A DNA stretch of 64,000 nucleotides from Chloroflexota bacterium (GTDB lineage Bacteria; Chloroflexota; Anaerolineae; Aggregatilineales; J027), in the NCBI GenBank assembly GCA_013112715.1, contig JABFGB010000028.1, positions 1-64,000 on the forward strand, written 5' to 3'. Numbering within the stretch: the stretch's first letter is position 1; the number at the start of each line of letters is the position of its first letter. This document shows positions 9,552 to 16,965 of this stretch, piece by piece. Both the position numbers and the translations under genes were made by a program. The notes beneath the pieces were generated by a model. That model was not told where the DNA came from. It did no database searches and saw only the letters and a program-made list of their open reading frames with translations.

Positions 9552-10170
9552 TGGACATCTCCTCAATCACCCGATCAAACAAGTTGCCGAATTCCTCCGG
9601 CATATACCCTAGATTCATCAGTTGGATCAGGCTTTGCACGGAAAGCACAAACGTACCCGGTGGTAAGCCCTTGCCACCCGTCGTCACATCCAGCCGTCGT
9701 ACCGGCTCCGGTTCAAACTCCAGACGGCTTTGATTGAGGATGGTGTCGAACAGCTTCTGCATTTCTGCGAGCGAGGCCTCTTCGGGTTTGAAACTGGCCG
9801 CCGCCCGGAGTAAGGGATTACTCATGGCTTGGATCAGCTGCTCCCGGTGTTTGGCGGCGTTTTCACGCGCGAGCCGGCGAGCTTCCGCTCGTTCGGCTTC
9901 AATCCGAGCACTTTCCAGCAATTGCTCGTGCCGGTCCCATGCTTCGGCGCGAGCCTTCCACTGCCACTTTTCAGCCGCTGCGTACCAGTGGCGATTGGCT
10001 TGAGCGGGGACTTCCTTTTGCGGCCCTTTACTTCCCTTTGCCGCACGTTCTTCGGCGGTAGACTGACGAAACGCGGCATCCATTGAGCGAGCAACCCCCA
10101 GCAAGCGATACCGTTCAAACCGCACGTACCACTTGGTCGGCTCCCCTTCGCGCTGCAACCACTCGTTCAT
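9526..10170 (-). CDS. Terminase small subunit-like protein
   Basis: A 214-residue protein immediately upstream of TerL. It has an N-terminal region rich in Arg and Trp (ANRHWYAAAEKWQW, a helix-turn-helix-like stretch), a highly charged helical centre (RHEQLLESARIEAERAEARR) likely to oligomerise, and a C-terminal proline-containing segment. This fits small terminase subunits that recognise pac/cos DNA. The start at 10170 gives a 4-base ATGA overlap with the methyltransferase gene. The role is inferred from position and architecture. Confidence 0.65.
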   Translation of the reverse strand: MNEWLQREGEPTKWYVRFERYRLLGVARSMDAAFRQSTAEERAAKGSKGPQKEVPAQANRHWYAAAEKWQWKARAEAWDRHEQLLESARIEAERAEARRLARENAAKHREQLIQAMSNPLLRAAASFKPEEASLAEMQKLFDTILNQSRLEFEPEPVRRLDVTTGGKGLPPGTFVLSVQSLIQLMNLGYMPEEFGNLFDRVIEEMSNDGSNLTP

Positions 10171-11456
10171 GACGCGCCGCCCTCCACCAAACACGGCTGC
10201 AACCCCAACCCCGCCAGCCGTTCCAGTGCCACCGCCACAAAAGCCGGGTTGAGTTCACAGGCATACACAATCCGGCGGGTTTCTTCGCCGGCGACCAATT
10301 GGGAGCCACTACCACTGAACGGCTCGTAACACAGGTCGCCGTAACTGGTGTGTTGACGCATGGGGATGGCAAAGACCTCAGTGGGTTTCTGGGTGGGGTG
10401 ATCACTCGACGTGCCCGGGGCGAGGGTGGGCAACTGCCAAATACTTGATGGGTAATCTTCGGCGACACGCTTGGGCTTGTGGCCTTTAATCCAACCCATG
10501 AAACAGGGTTCGTGTTGCCACATGTACCATGAACGGGTCAGGACGGGGCGGTCTTTGACCCAGATAATCTGTTGATGCACAAACGCGCCAAACTGCTCCC
10601 AGATGCCTTCCAGCAGGGCTTGGCGTTTGGAAGCGTGCCAGCAATACCACGCCGCGTCTTCGGTGATGGCCTCGGCGATGGCGACTTGGATAAAGCCTTC
10701 GTAGAGTGCCTTGCCTTGCGCCGAGTTATCCCAGTCCTGATACTCGTCCGACCAGTCTTTGTTTTTCTTGTCGGCGCGGGGGTCATTCCATTTGTGCGGA
10801 TGGTTGTTGCCGTCGTAATCCACGAGGTACGGTGGATCGGTGGCAAAAAGTACGGCGCGTTGCCCATTCATCAGACGGCGAATGGTGGCGGCATCCGTGC
10901 TGTCCCCACAGATCAGGCGATGCGCCCGGTCGGGCACGGAGAGACTGGGCATCTCCCAGAGTTGACCGGGTTGCACCTGCCACTTCTCGCGCAGCTCGTC
11001 GGCATGGTCAATGTCCGCCCCGGGATCCGTCGCGGCGGGCGCGGGTGGCAGGAGTTTTTCAGCTTCATTTTGGAGATTATTTAACAGTGCCTGTAGGCCT
11101 GCGTCCTCGACATGGATGGATTGGAGCAGGTGGTGTAGGGTTTCCCCGCTGGCCTCCGCCATCGCGCCGATCGGGTCGAGGGTGGCAAGGACGAGGCGCT
11201 CCTCGTCTTCGGTCAAATCCACATCCAAGACCGGGATATCGTCCTCGGCGGCGATGGATTTCCGCAGGTGGCCGTCAATGATGCGCCCCGTTTGTACGTT
11301 ATACAGGGCCGTATCCACCCAGCCGACCTGTGACAAAACACCACGCAATGCCGCTTCTTGGGCGGCGGGGTGTTTACGCCAGTTATCCGGATGGGCTTGT
11401 AGTTCGCTGGCTTTAATGACCCGATAGCCGATGATGCGGTTCTGGATGGCGGTCAT
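10167..11456 (-). CDS. ParB-like domain fused to N4/N6 DNA methyltransferase
   Basis: The first 90 residues or so are a ParB/sulfiredoxin-like domain (HPDNWRKHP, then IIDGHLRKSIA). The C-terminal two thirds are an S-adenosylmethionine-dependent amino-methyltransferase with the catalytic DPPYLVDYDGN motif (about residue 208) before the SAM-binding motif EPFSGSGSQ (about residue 387), which is the beta-class order. DHPTQKPTE before the SAM motif is also typical. Such ParB-MTase fusions are frequent in phages next to terminase genes and are usually orphan methylases. It overlaps both neighbours by 4 bases. The recognition sequence cannot be read from the protein. Confidence 0.88.
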   Translation of the reverse strand: MTAIQNRIIGYRVIKASELQAHPDNWRKHPAAQEAALRGVLSQVGWVDTALYNVQTGRIIDGHLRKSIAAEDDIPVLDVDLTEDEERLVLATLDPIGAMAEASGETLHHLLQSIHVEDAGLQALLNNLQNEAEKLLPPAPAATDPGADIDHADELREKWQVQPGQLWEMPSLSVPDRAHRLICGDSTDAATIRRLMNGQRAVLFATDPPYLVDYDGNNHPHKWNDPRADKKNKDWSDEYQDWDNSAQGKALYEGFIQVAIAEAITEDAAWYCWHASKRQALLEGIWEQFGAFVHQQIIWVKDRPVLTRSWYMWQHEPCFMGWIKGHKPKRVAEDYPSSIWQLPTLAPGTSSDHPTQKPTEVFAIPMRQHTSYGDLCYEPFSGSGSQLVAGEETRRIVYACELNPAFVAVALERLAGLGLQPCLVEGGAS

Positions 11457-12082
11457 AGAGGGTCGTTACCCTCCGGTTTTTTGTTGAGTTCGCCTGCCAC
11501 ACCCGCGCTGGTAAGTTGCGCCACATGATCTAATGATTCGGCGGCTGCCGGGGTGGTATCGGGGGGATGCTGCGTTTCGAGGCGAGCGACCTTTTCCTTT
11601 AACTCGTTGACCTGTGTCTGGAGTTCTTTGACTTCTTGACCCAACGATTCACGCTCTGCCTTAAGTTGCGTGTTTTCTGCCTTCAGTAGTTCATTTTCAA
11701 CTTCTAATTGATCTCCGCGCCGTTCAGCCGCCACCTTTTCATTCTCAACGGCGGTTAATCGAATGCCCATTTGTCGCACGGCCTCATCCATCTGGGCGGC
11801 ATTTTGCGAGACGACGGTCAACTCGTTACGCAGGACGGCTTGAGAGGCAATGGCTTCGGATAGTTTGATATTCAATTCGGCGCGGGCATCCCGCTCGGCG
11901 TTTTTGGCTTTGGCCTCTTCGTCGCGCTCTTCAGCGGTTTTCATCCAGCGGTCAATTGAGTCACCTACCGTCTTTGCCATACCCTTAAAGGTATAAGCCG
12001 CCGCGCCGCCCGCCATTGCAGAAGTCGTGATGATGGCTATAAATCCGAGGATGAGTGCCTGTAACAATTCTGGTTCGCCCAT
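11453..12082 (-). CDS. Single-span membrane protein with long coiled coil
   Basis: About 209 residues from the ATG at 12082 (GGAG just upstream). A hydrophobic segment near residues 7-35 (QALILGFIAIITTSAMAGG) is followed by a highly charged heptad-like region from about residue 45 to 175, rich in Glu, Lys and Leu and lacking proline, which is a textbook coiled coil. The C-terminal 35 residues are flexible. It is the first gene after a terminator-like hairpin and couples by ATGA to the methyltransferase gene, so it may begin the late transcript. No family is recognised. A lysis-associated membrane protein or an anchoring role are possible but unproven. Confidence 0.65.
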   Translation of the reverse strand: MGEPELLQALILGFIAIITTSAMAGGAAAYTFKGMAKTVGDSIDRWMKTAEERDEEAKAKNAERDARAELNIKLSEAIASQAVLRNELTVVSQNAAQMDEAVRQMGIRLTAVENEKVAAERRGDQLEVENELLKAENTQLKAERESLGQEVKELQTQVNELKEKVARLETQHPPDTTPAAAESLDHVAQLTSAGVAGELNKKPEGNDPL

Positions 12083-12174
12083 TCTGCTCCACGCGGGCCA
12101 TGCTATAATCGTCTTTGGCAAGGTGGATGGGCCTAATCATCCACTCTGCCTTGCCCCACAATGGAGCTTTCCCC

Positions 12175-12236
12175 TAAAACAAAAACACCCACCGAACGTG
12201 TGGGAATAAAAAAATCCCGTCACGCCGATGGGTGTG
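12175..12236 (-). terminator. Rho-independent terminator candidate between early and late genes
   Basis: On the minus strand the arms ACACCCA (12229-12235) and TGGGTGT (12185-12191) pair perfectly. An inner GGGA...TCCC pair extends the stem, and TTTTTGTTTT follows directly. It would stop transcription coming from the replication genes before the late operon. Confidence 0.55.
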
Positions 12237-12467
12237 TCAATCCCTATGCAATTTCACTTCTAATAATAGCACACCTGTGTGGAAAAACAAAAGCAGCGCC
12301 GAAATTGCGCCGCCCCGCCGTGTTGGTTATATCCCGTATCAGGCTGCGACGGCCTGACGTGAGGTGGGAGTTTGTCGCTGAGGTGTTGTCTTTCCGACAC
12401 ACGAAAGACTAACGGATAAGATCATTATAACATGCTCACTTGTTCGATTCCACCAACGGCTTTCCAA

Positions 12468-12493
12468 CCAAAAAGCGCCCGGTCAATGGCGCT
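12468..12493 (-). terminator. Short terminator downstream of the tRNA-like element
   Basis: On the minus strand, arms GCGCC (12488-12492) and GGGCGC (12475-12480) enclose a short loop and are followed by five Ts. It lies about 150 bases beyond the tRNA-like element, so a minus-strand small RNA precursor could end here. Confidence 0.45.
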
Positions 12494-12644
12494 TCTGGCA
12501 AATCTACCGTTTGTATGTGGCCTGCCTAAACTTCTGACCGCGCAGGTCTGCCTTTCTGGAACGCTCAAGACTAGGCGCAGCTACCCTCTTGATCCAGCGG
12601 AGGTCGCAACCACGATGGGGGCCTCCACACGTCACCAGCGTATG

Positions 12645-12719
12645 TTCCCAGAGGGAGATTTGAACTCCCGCCCCTCCGTAGCATCTACGGAGTGTGCTTC
12701 GACCTCACACCGTCTGGGC
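12645..12719 (-). tRNA. Degenerate phage tRNA-like element
   Basis: The minus strand folds into a 75-nt cloverleaf. The acceptor arms are GCCCAGA and TCTGGGA, with six of seven pairs and a terminal G-A mismatch, and A at the discriminator. There is a D-arm with stem GTGTG/CACAC and loop AGGTCGAAG. The anticodon stem is TCCGT/ACGGA with a 7-nt loop AGATGCT, followed by a 5-nt variable loop GGGGC. The T-arm is perfect (GGGAG/CTCCC with loop TTCAAAT). The anticodon by position would be ATG (His), but the base before it is G and not the universal U33, so a normal decoding tRNA is doubtful. CCA is not encoded. It is either a decayed phage tRNA or a tRNA mimic. Confidence 0.5.
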
Positions 12720-12816
12720 ATCTTCCATAGGCCGTCCTTTCGCCGAGACTGCCATTAGATAAACAACCTATGGAGAGACCACACTATACCTCTGCCACCA
12801 TATCCGCACAAGGGTT

Positions 12817-13146
12817 CTAGGCTTCGTTTTCATCCGAATCCAACAATGTATTTTCATCAACGGCCTTCATCGCCAACCGCGCCAATTCCTTCAGCGCCTC
12901 AAATGTCTCCTCGCTCATATTGGGGTCACCCAACACATGGATTGCCTGCCCGTCCACCTCCGTATAGAACCCTTGATCGAACGATCCCCAGTGCTCCTCC
13001 AAATCCGCCTTATCCCACGTGAAATCGCAGTCATCACAGTGATACCGCACCTGCGGTTCATCCGGGTCAAGTGGCCCACGCCAGCCCAACTGTGTGGCTT
13101 TCAGTTCTGCCCCGCACACTGGACACTTATTCATCGCCGCTACCAT
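12817..13146 (-). CDS. Phage zinc-ribbon protein, hypothetical
   Basis: The start at 13146 is preceded by GGAGG eight bases away, giving 109 residues. It opens with a CPVCGAEL knuckle, then CDDCDFTW about 30 residues later, forming a CxxC/CxxC zinc ribbon. The remainder is acidic (EEHWGSFDQG) with a helical C-terminus. It overlaps the upstream gene by 20 bases. The ribbon is similar in style to the one at 2247-2576 (a CxxCxFxW pattern). The function is unknown; such proteins often bind nucleic acids or modulate host factors. Confidence 0.6.
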   Translation of the reverse strand: MVAAMNKCPVCGAELKATQLGWRGPLDPDEPQVRYHCDDCDFTWDKADLEEHWGSFDQGFYTEVDGQAIHVLGDPNMSEETFEALKELARLAMKAVDENTLLDSDENEA

Positions 13147-13546
13147 GCTCGTCATCCTCCATGTAGAGCGCATCGTAGGTCATCATCTCCTCGATTGAGT
13201 CATAGGCTTCGCCGTCCAGCCCAAACCATTTCTCGTTGGCCCGTCCACGCTCCTCTTGGCAGAGTGGGCAAATGAGCGAATCGTACAGGTCGCCGTCGCC
13301 GTCCGACATGGCGCCTTCATTCACGAGGCCTGATCCGCACTCTGGACACGTGCTCCATGTGTCGTCATCTAAAGAATATGGCTCGTGGGGATCGCCGTAG
13401 TAGGGGTCTGGCTCGTAATCGCGGTTGTCGTTATCCGCATCCGTCTCCGTCTCATTTGAGTCCCAATCACAATGCTGGCACCGCCAGTAATGCGGCTCAA
13501 CCTCGGTCATTGGCCTACCACAGTTGTAACAAATCTTGTCCATCAT
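13127..13546 (-). CDS. Acidic multi-zinc-ribbon phage protein, hypothetical
   Basis: A 139-residue, strongly acidic protein with four CxxC knuckles: CYNCGRPM and CQHCDWDS near the N-terminus, then CPECGSGL and CPLCQEER. These imply two zinc ribbons separated by an Asp/Glu/Tyr-rich linker. The C-terminus is acidic. It is co-transcribed with the exonuclease and the next zinc-ribbon gene. The acidic character raises the possibility of DNA mimicry, which is inference only; no family is recognised. Confidence 0.6.
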   Translation of the reverse strand: MMDKICYNCGRPMTEVEPHYWRCQHCDWDSNETETDADNDNRDYEPDPYYGDPHEPYSLDDDTWSTCPECGSGLVNEGAMSDGDGDLYDSLICPLCQEERGRANEKWFGLDGEAYDSIEEMMTYDALYMEDDEHGSGDE

Positions 13547-13615
13547 GAACCTCTCCGCCCGTCAGGGCTATCTATTCGGCTTTTACCAAACTCGCTGCCA
13601 TCTCGCGCAGCACTT

Positions 13616-14491
13616 TCAGGTCGCCCGTGCATCCCCCAACGCCGAGTGATCGCCACCCGGTAGAGGCTGCCACCGATACGACTGAAAATAACTCGACCAA
13701 TCCCCGCAATATTGGGCATACCACAGCATGGCACACGACGACTTCTCAAACCCAAACGAGGGGCAGTACCATTCTTGCCGGGTGGCCCGCAGGATAGGAA
13801 GATCAAAATCCTTGTTGTAAACGACCACATGCTTACCGTGCAGCGCGTGATAGAGTGCCGGGTAAATCTCACCGAAGGTCGGCGCGTTCGCCAAATCTTC
13901 GGCGGTGATGCCGTGAATATCTGTTGCCGCGACACCTGAGTCGCCACGCTCCGACAGTCGTTCAGGTCTCAGTGGCTTCACCCGCGAGTTAAATAGCACT
14001 GCCCCGGTGTGGTCAATGACGGCGATTTCCACTGGTTCGGCGTCGTATAACCCAGTCGTCTCCATATCGAGGATGACACAGCCGTTTCGGAGTACGCCTG
14101 CGACTATCTCTGCCACTCTTTGACGGTCACGCGCTGTCTTGATTTCCAACCAACACTCCTCGCATACGCCACTCGACAAATCAGACTTGAAATATTGCAC
14201 CGCGCCGCAGCGGGTACAGGTACGCGCCTTGAGTTCGGCTTCTTTGCGTTTGGCCCGCGCCGCAAGTTGTTTCTCGGTGGGTGGTTTCCGGCGGATACCC
14301 TCATCTGGGGAGAACAGGTGCAGGAAGCCGTCGCCTGTTGAACTTTTCGAGTACCGGACGACGCCACGCAGCGGGCCGGGTTTGTATCCGGCTTTGGAGA
14401 GCTGGCTTTTGGTCACAAAGGGTTCGGGCCAAGGATCCCACGAGTAGATAGGCACGCCGTTGAATTCAGCCATCACACACGCACCTTCCAT
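13616..14491 (-). CDS. DnaQ-like DEDDh 3'-5' exonuclease with zinc ribbon (C-terminal frameshift)
   Basis: Residues about 90-115 carry a zinc ribbon (CTRCGAV...CEECW). The exonuclease domain follows with ExoI motif ILDMETTGL (about residue 140), ExoII-like VVYNKDFDLPIL (about residue 224) and ExoIII HSALGDARAT at the very end, with the catalytic His and Asp in place. The frame stops right after ALGDARAT, but the -1 frame continues for 15 codons (LKVLREMAASLVK...) to a stop at 13572, exactly the usual helical end of this family. One C appears missing in ACCTGA. A start at 14491 has GAGGAA upstream; an alternative at 14473 overlaps the methylase stop. Confidence 0.8.
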   Translation of the reverse strand: MEGACVMAEFNGVPIYSWDPWPEPFVTKSQLSKAGYKPGPLRGVVRYSKSSTGDGFLHLFSPDEGIRRKPPTEKQLAARAKRKEAELKARTCTRCGAVQYFKSDLSSGVCEECWLEIKTARDRQRVAEIVAGVLRNGCVILDMETTGLYDAEPVEIAVIDHTGAVLFNSRVKPLRPERLSERGDSGVAATDIHGITAEDLANAPTFGEIYPALYHALHGKHVVVYNKDFDLPILRATRQEWYCPSFGFEKSSCAMLWYAQYCGDWSSYFQSYRWQPLPGGDHSALGDARAT

Positions 14492-15399
14492 AAAGGTAAT
14501 TCCTCAATCGCGGTGCAGCGCGGCGAGAGCCATAACGATTCCACTGCCTGCCCATTGCCATTCGTCGTTACAGACTTCTCCAGACGTTTCCAATCTGGAT
14601 ATAGCTCTTGGTAGAGGTCGCACTCATAACCACTCAGCGCCACCATGCCTTTGACGCCCCGCAACACCTCAGCCAGCTTGCGGTGATCGTCGTTACTCAT
14701 CTCGCCCACATAGGCAATCCCCGACCAGCGTCCGCGCGTTTCATGGGGATAGGGCGGATCAACGTAAAACAGTGTCGTCGAAGAATCAAAGCGGGGGATG
14801 ACATTTAGTGCATCGTCGTGTTCAATCATCACGTTTTTTAACCGGGCTGCTACGGCATACAGGTTATCCAGTCTCGACCACTCATCCACGATCTTGGAGC
14901 CGCCGCGACTGTTATCGATCTGATACCGCCACCCGGTGTTATAGACACCCTCGGACGGCCCGTAGGACTGCCATACGCGGATATATAACCGCAGCACACG
15001 CTCTAAATTGTCTTCAGCTTTTTCGTAGGCACGCAATTGCATCTCGCGGCTGAACGGTGTGAGTTCGATGGCCCGGGCGAGTTCGCCGGTCCTGTCGCGG
15101 AGGACATCAAAGAAGTTGACCACATCCGAATTGAGGTCATTGATGACTTCATACGCCGACGGTGGTTTACGCAAAAGTACCGAGGCCGCACCGCAGAAGG
15201 GTTCTACGTAGCAGGTGTGCTCTGGAAAATGCTTGATAATCCAAGGGGCCATGCGAAACTTGCCACCGTGATAGCGTAATGCCGGGTTGGTAATTTTGGT
15301 TTTCGTAACGTTTTGGGTGTTACGTTTTTGCTTTTTCCGCTGGCGATAAGCCGCCTGTTTAGCCGCTGGCGAGTCGTGTTTTTTAGGCCTACCCATCAT
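14473..15399 (-). CDS. Dam-type (D12 class) DNA adenine N6-methyltransferase
   Basis: Transfers a methyl group from SAM to adenine in DNA. The D12-class signature is complete: RYHGGKFRMAPW near the start of the domain, the SAM-binding VEPFCGAASVLL, and the catalytic DPPYPHETR. About 35 basic residues precede the domain (GRPKKHDSP and KQKRNTQ), a DNA-binding tail. The start at 15399 overlaps the replication gene's stop (ATGA), with GGGAG upstream. Phages use such orphan methylases for restriction evasion or replication control. The target site cannot be deduced. Confidence 0.85.
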   Translation of the reverse strand: MMGRPKKHDSPAAKQAAYRQRKKQKRNTQNVTKTKITNPALRYHGGKFRMAPWIIKHFPEHTCYVEPFCGAASVLLRKPPSAYEVINDLNSDVVNFFDVLRDRTGELARAIELTPFSREMQLRAYEKAEDNLERVLRLYIRVWQSYGPSEGVYNTGWRYQIDNSRGGSKIVDEWSRLDNLYAVAARLKNVMIEHDDALNVIPRFDSSTTLFYVDPPYPHETRGRWSGIAYVGEMSNDDHRKLAEVLRGVKGMVALSGYECDLYQELYPDWKRLEKSVTTNGNGQAVESLWLSPRCTAIEELPLWKVRV

Positions 15400-16436
15400 G
15401 CACTCTCCCGTGCCCACTCAGGCCACTGCTCACGCGGTACTTCCGCGAACGTGCCATCGGCTTGTTTGCGATACACCCACTGCCCACGAATCTGAATCAT
15501 TGCGCCTGACTCCATGTCGGATAGTTCATCCCACTCTCGCATGGACATCGTTAAGTAGTTCTCTGTACCGGGTATTCCCTCATAGCGTGGTTCTTCCCCG
15601 CGCGATTCCCACCAACCGACAAATAACCCCCACCCACCCACGACGTAATCAATCGAAGGGACAGGGTAAAGGCGTCCGCTTTTGCGATGCAGGTTTTCTT
15701 CCCGGTGATACTCGTTAAATCGCCTGAAATGGGAGGGTTGAATATCGGGAAATTTCGCCAATATGACCCGCAGCCCCCCGGCTAACTTTGCTTTCGTTTT
15801 CTCAGGCGAGCCAGCATAGACCCCGACCAATTTGGCGAAGGCATCGAGAAGGCGTTGCTCTAAATTTAAAACCGGAGTTGAAGTTTTAATTTCTTCTTCT
15901 TCGCCGGCGACGGCTGGCGGGGTGGGGGAAGAAAAAGAATCGGATACCGCTTCGGAGTCTGATTCGGAAGTTGATTCGGTATCTATATCTATAGGCGAGT
16001 GACGATTTTCGTCAGCGGGGGTGTCATTTTTCGTCAGTCGTGACTGACGATTTTCGTCATCCCCCTGACAAATTTCGTCAGTCTCAGTGACGATTTTCGT
16101 CAGGCTGGCAGGGTCAAGGTCGCTAATCGTGTACCACTTACCAGACCCGAATGTTTCGGAATCAATCAGGCCTGCTTTTTCCAGCTTGGACATCACGTCG
16201 CGTAGGGCCTTAACAGATTTGAATATGGGCAGGTATTCATAAAGTTGGGCATAGGTGAAATCCACCCAACGCCGTCCATCCTTCCGAATAGACCCAAATT
16301 CTTTTTTCTTGCTGGTGGAGTCCTGAATCATCCAGCGTAGACGCTCGTATACAATCCCGGCCTCAGCGCCCACCGCGACGGCGATATGAGGATTGCAGTA
16401 GAGCGGTGCGCTCCAATCGAATTTTTTAGCCATCAT
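15396..16436 (-). CDS. Phage replication initiator-like protein with internal iterons
   Basis: A 346-residue protein. Residues about 20-110 look like a winged-helix DNA-binding domain (FTYAQLYEYLP, then a recognition-helix-like KALRDVMSKLEKAGLI and a KWYTISD wing). The middle (about 110-180) is hydrophilic and low in complexity and coincides with the DNA repeat array at 16000-16102. The C-terminal part (about 190-300) contains LEQRLLDAFAKLVGVYAG and a Trp-rich GGWGLFVGWWES patch. Position between ParAB and a methylase, the domain order and the internal iterons parallel lambda O-type initiators. The start at 16436 has AAGGA upstream and a 4-base overlap with the upstream gene. Confidence 0.65.
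   Translation of the reverse strand: MMAKKFDWSAPLYCNPHIAVAVGAEAGIVYERLRWMIQDSTSKKKEFGSIRKDGRRWVDFTYAQLYEYLPIFKSVKALRDVMSKLEKAGLIDSETFGSGKWYTISDLDPASLTKIVTETDEICQGDDENRQSRLTKNDTPADENRHSPIDIDTESTSESDSEAVSDSFSSPTPPAVAGEEEEIKTSTPVLNLEQRLLDAFAKLVGVYAGSPEKTKAKLAGGLRVILAKFPDIQPSHFRRFNEYHREENLHRKSGRLYPVPSIDYVVGGWGLFVGWWESRGEEPRYEGIPGTENYLTMSMREWDELSDMESGAMIQIRGQWVYRKQADGTFAEVPREQWPEWARESA
16000..16102 (+). repeat. Five iteron-like palindromic repeats, candidate phage replication origin
   Basis: Five copies of a 15-bp element start at 16000, 16022, 16045, 16066 and 16088. Copies 1, 3 and 5 are identical (TGACGATTTTCGTCA, itself a 6-bp-arm palindrome); copies 2 and 4 differ at a few central positions. 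Spacings are 22, 23, 21 and 22, about two helical turns, and are not multiples of three, so the repeats are read in two different frames of the host gene. An extra palindrome (CGTCAGTC/GACTGACG, 16032-16049) lies between copies 2 and 3. AT-rich sequence lies beside copy 1 (about 15980-15993). Confidence 0.75.
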
Positions 16437-16906
16437 GCGCCGTCCTTTAGCATCGGCAAAACCTGTGATTCCAAGAACGCCTCGTTCACAGTTTGCCCAC
16501 CGGCACCAATCAGATACGGCAGCAGCGGAATCACCCCCGGCTCGTAGGCAGCGGCGTAGTATTGCGCCTCGAGGCGATTGCGGAGCAAAAAGAGCGCTTG
16601 CGCCAATGCGCGGTCTTTGTTGGTGTCGCTCCGCAGGGGCAGCGCGGCGACGTCAATCCGCGCCGGGATCGTCTGCACGGTGAAGTTGACCGTGAAACCG
16701 TACCGTCGCGGTTCGCCTTCAAAAGTGCCGTCCAAGAAGTAGACCCCCACCGCGCCGAGCTTGCCTAGAATTTCGACGACTTCGCCTTGAAGGACGGAAA
16801 CCTTTTTCTCCGTCCTTCTGCCCGGCACATCGGAGGCCTTGATGTCCTCAAAAAACGGCGGCTTTTCAAATAAAGGCTTGGGTGCATTCGGTATGAACTT
16901 GCCCAT
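16433..16906 (-). CDS. Phage protein, hypothetical (upstream of replication initiator)
   Basis: A 157-residue soluble protein with no recognised motif. The central part is predicted beta-rich (VYFLDGTFEGEPRRYGFTVNF), followed by an Arg/Ala-rich helix (DRALAQALFLLRNRLEAQYYAAAYEP). Its stop overlaps the initiator start, so the two are translationally coupled and probably functionally linked, perhaps in DNA metabolism. An SSB-like or recombination role can be imagined from the beta-rich centre but is not supported by a motif. Confidence 0.55.
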   Translation of the reverse strand: MGKFIPNAPKPLFEKPPFFEDIKASDVPGRRTEKKVSVLQGEVVEILGKLGAVGVYFLDGTFEGEPRRYGFTVNFTVQTIPARIDVAALPLRSDTNKDRALAQALFLLRNRLEAQYYAAAYEPGVIPLLPYLIGAGGQTVNEAFLESQVLPMLKDGA

Positions 16907-16965
16907 ATTTCAATCCTCTCCAAAGGGCCAACCAACCCGGCTGGCCCGTCCTCAATTAAGCGCAA

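Larger units (their letters stand above)
12122..12816 (-). other. Non-coding gap in the prophage with terminators and a tRNA-like element
   Basis: This 695-base stretch has no convincing coding frame. Reading the minus strand it holds, in order, a tRNA-like cloverleaf (12645-12719), about 150 bases with no assignable feature, a small hairpin plus T-run (12468-12493), a second larger hairpin plus T-run (12175-12236), and a short GTGGATG/CATCCAC hairpin near 12124-12143. It separates the replication/early genes from the late module and is a natural place for a promoter or an antitermination control point. No clear -35/-10 pair was found. Confidence 0.5.

Noticed and set aside
12432-12758. Plus-strand open frame across the tRNA-like element
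   Set aside because: It is the complement of a structured RNA element, has no ribosome-binding site and no family resemblance.
16000-16102. CRISPR array
   Set aside because: Repeats are 15 bp with only about 7-base gaps, inside a coding gene; no spacers of typical size and no cas genes.
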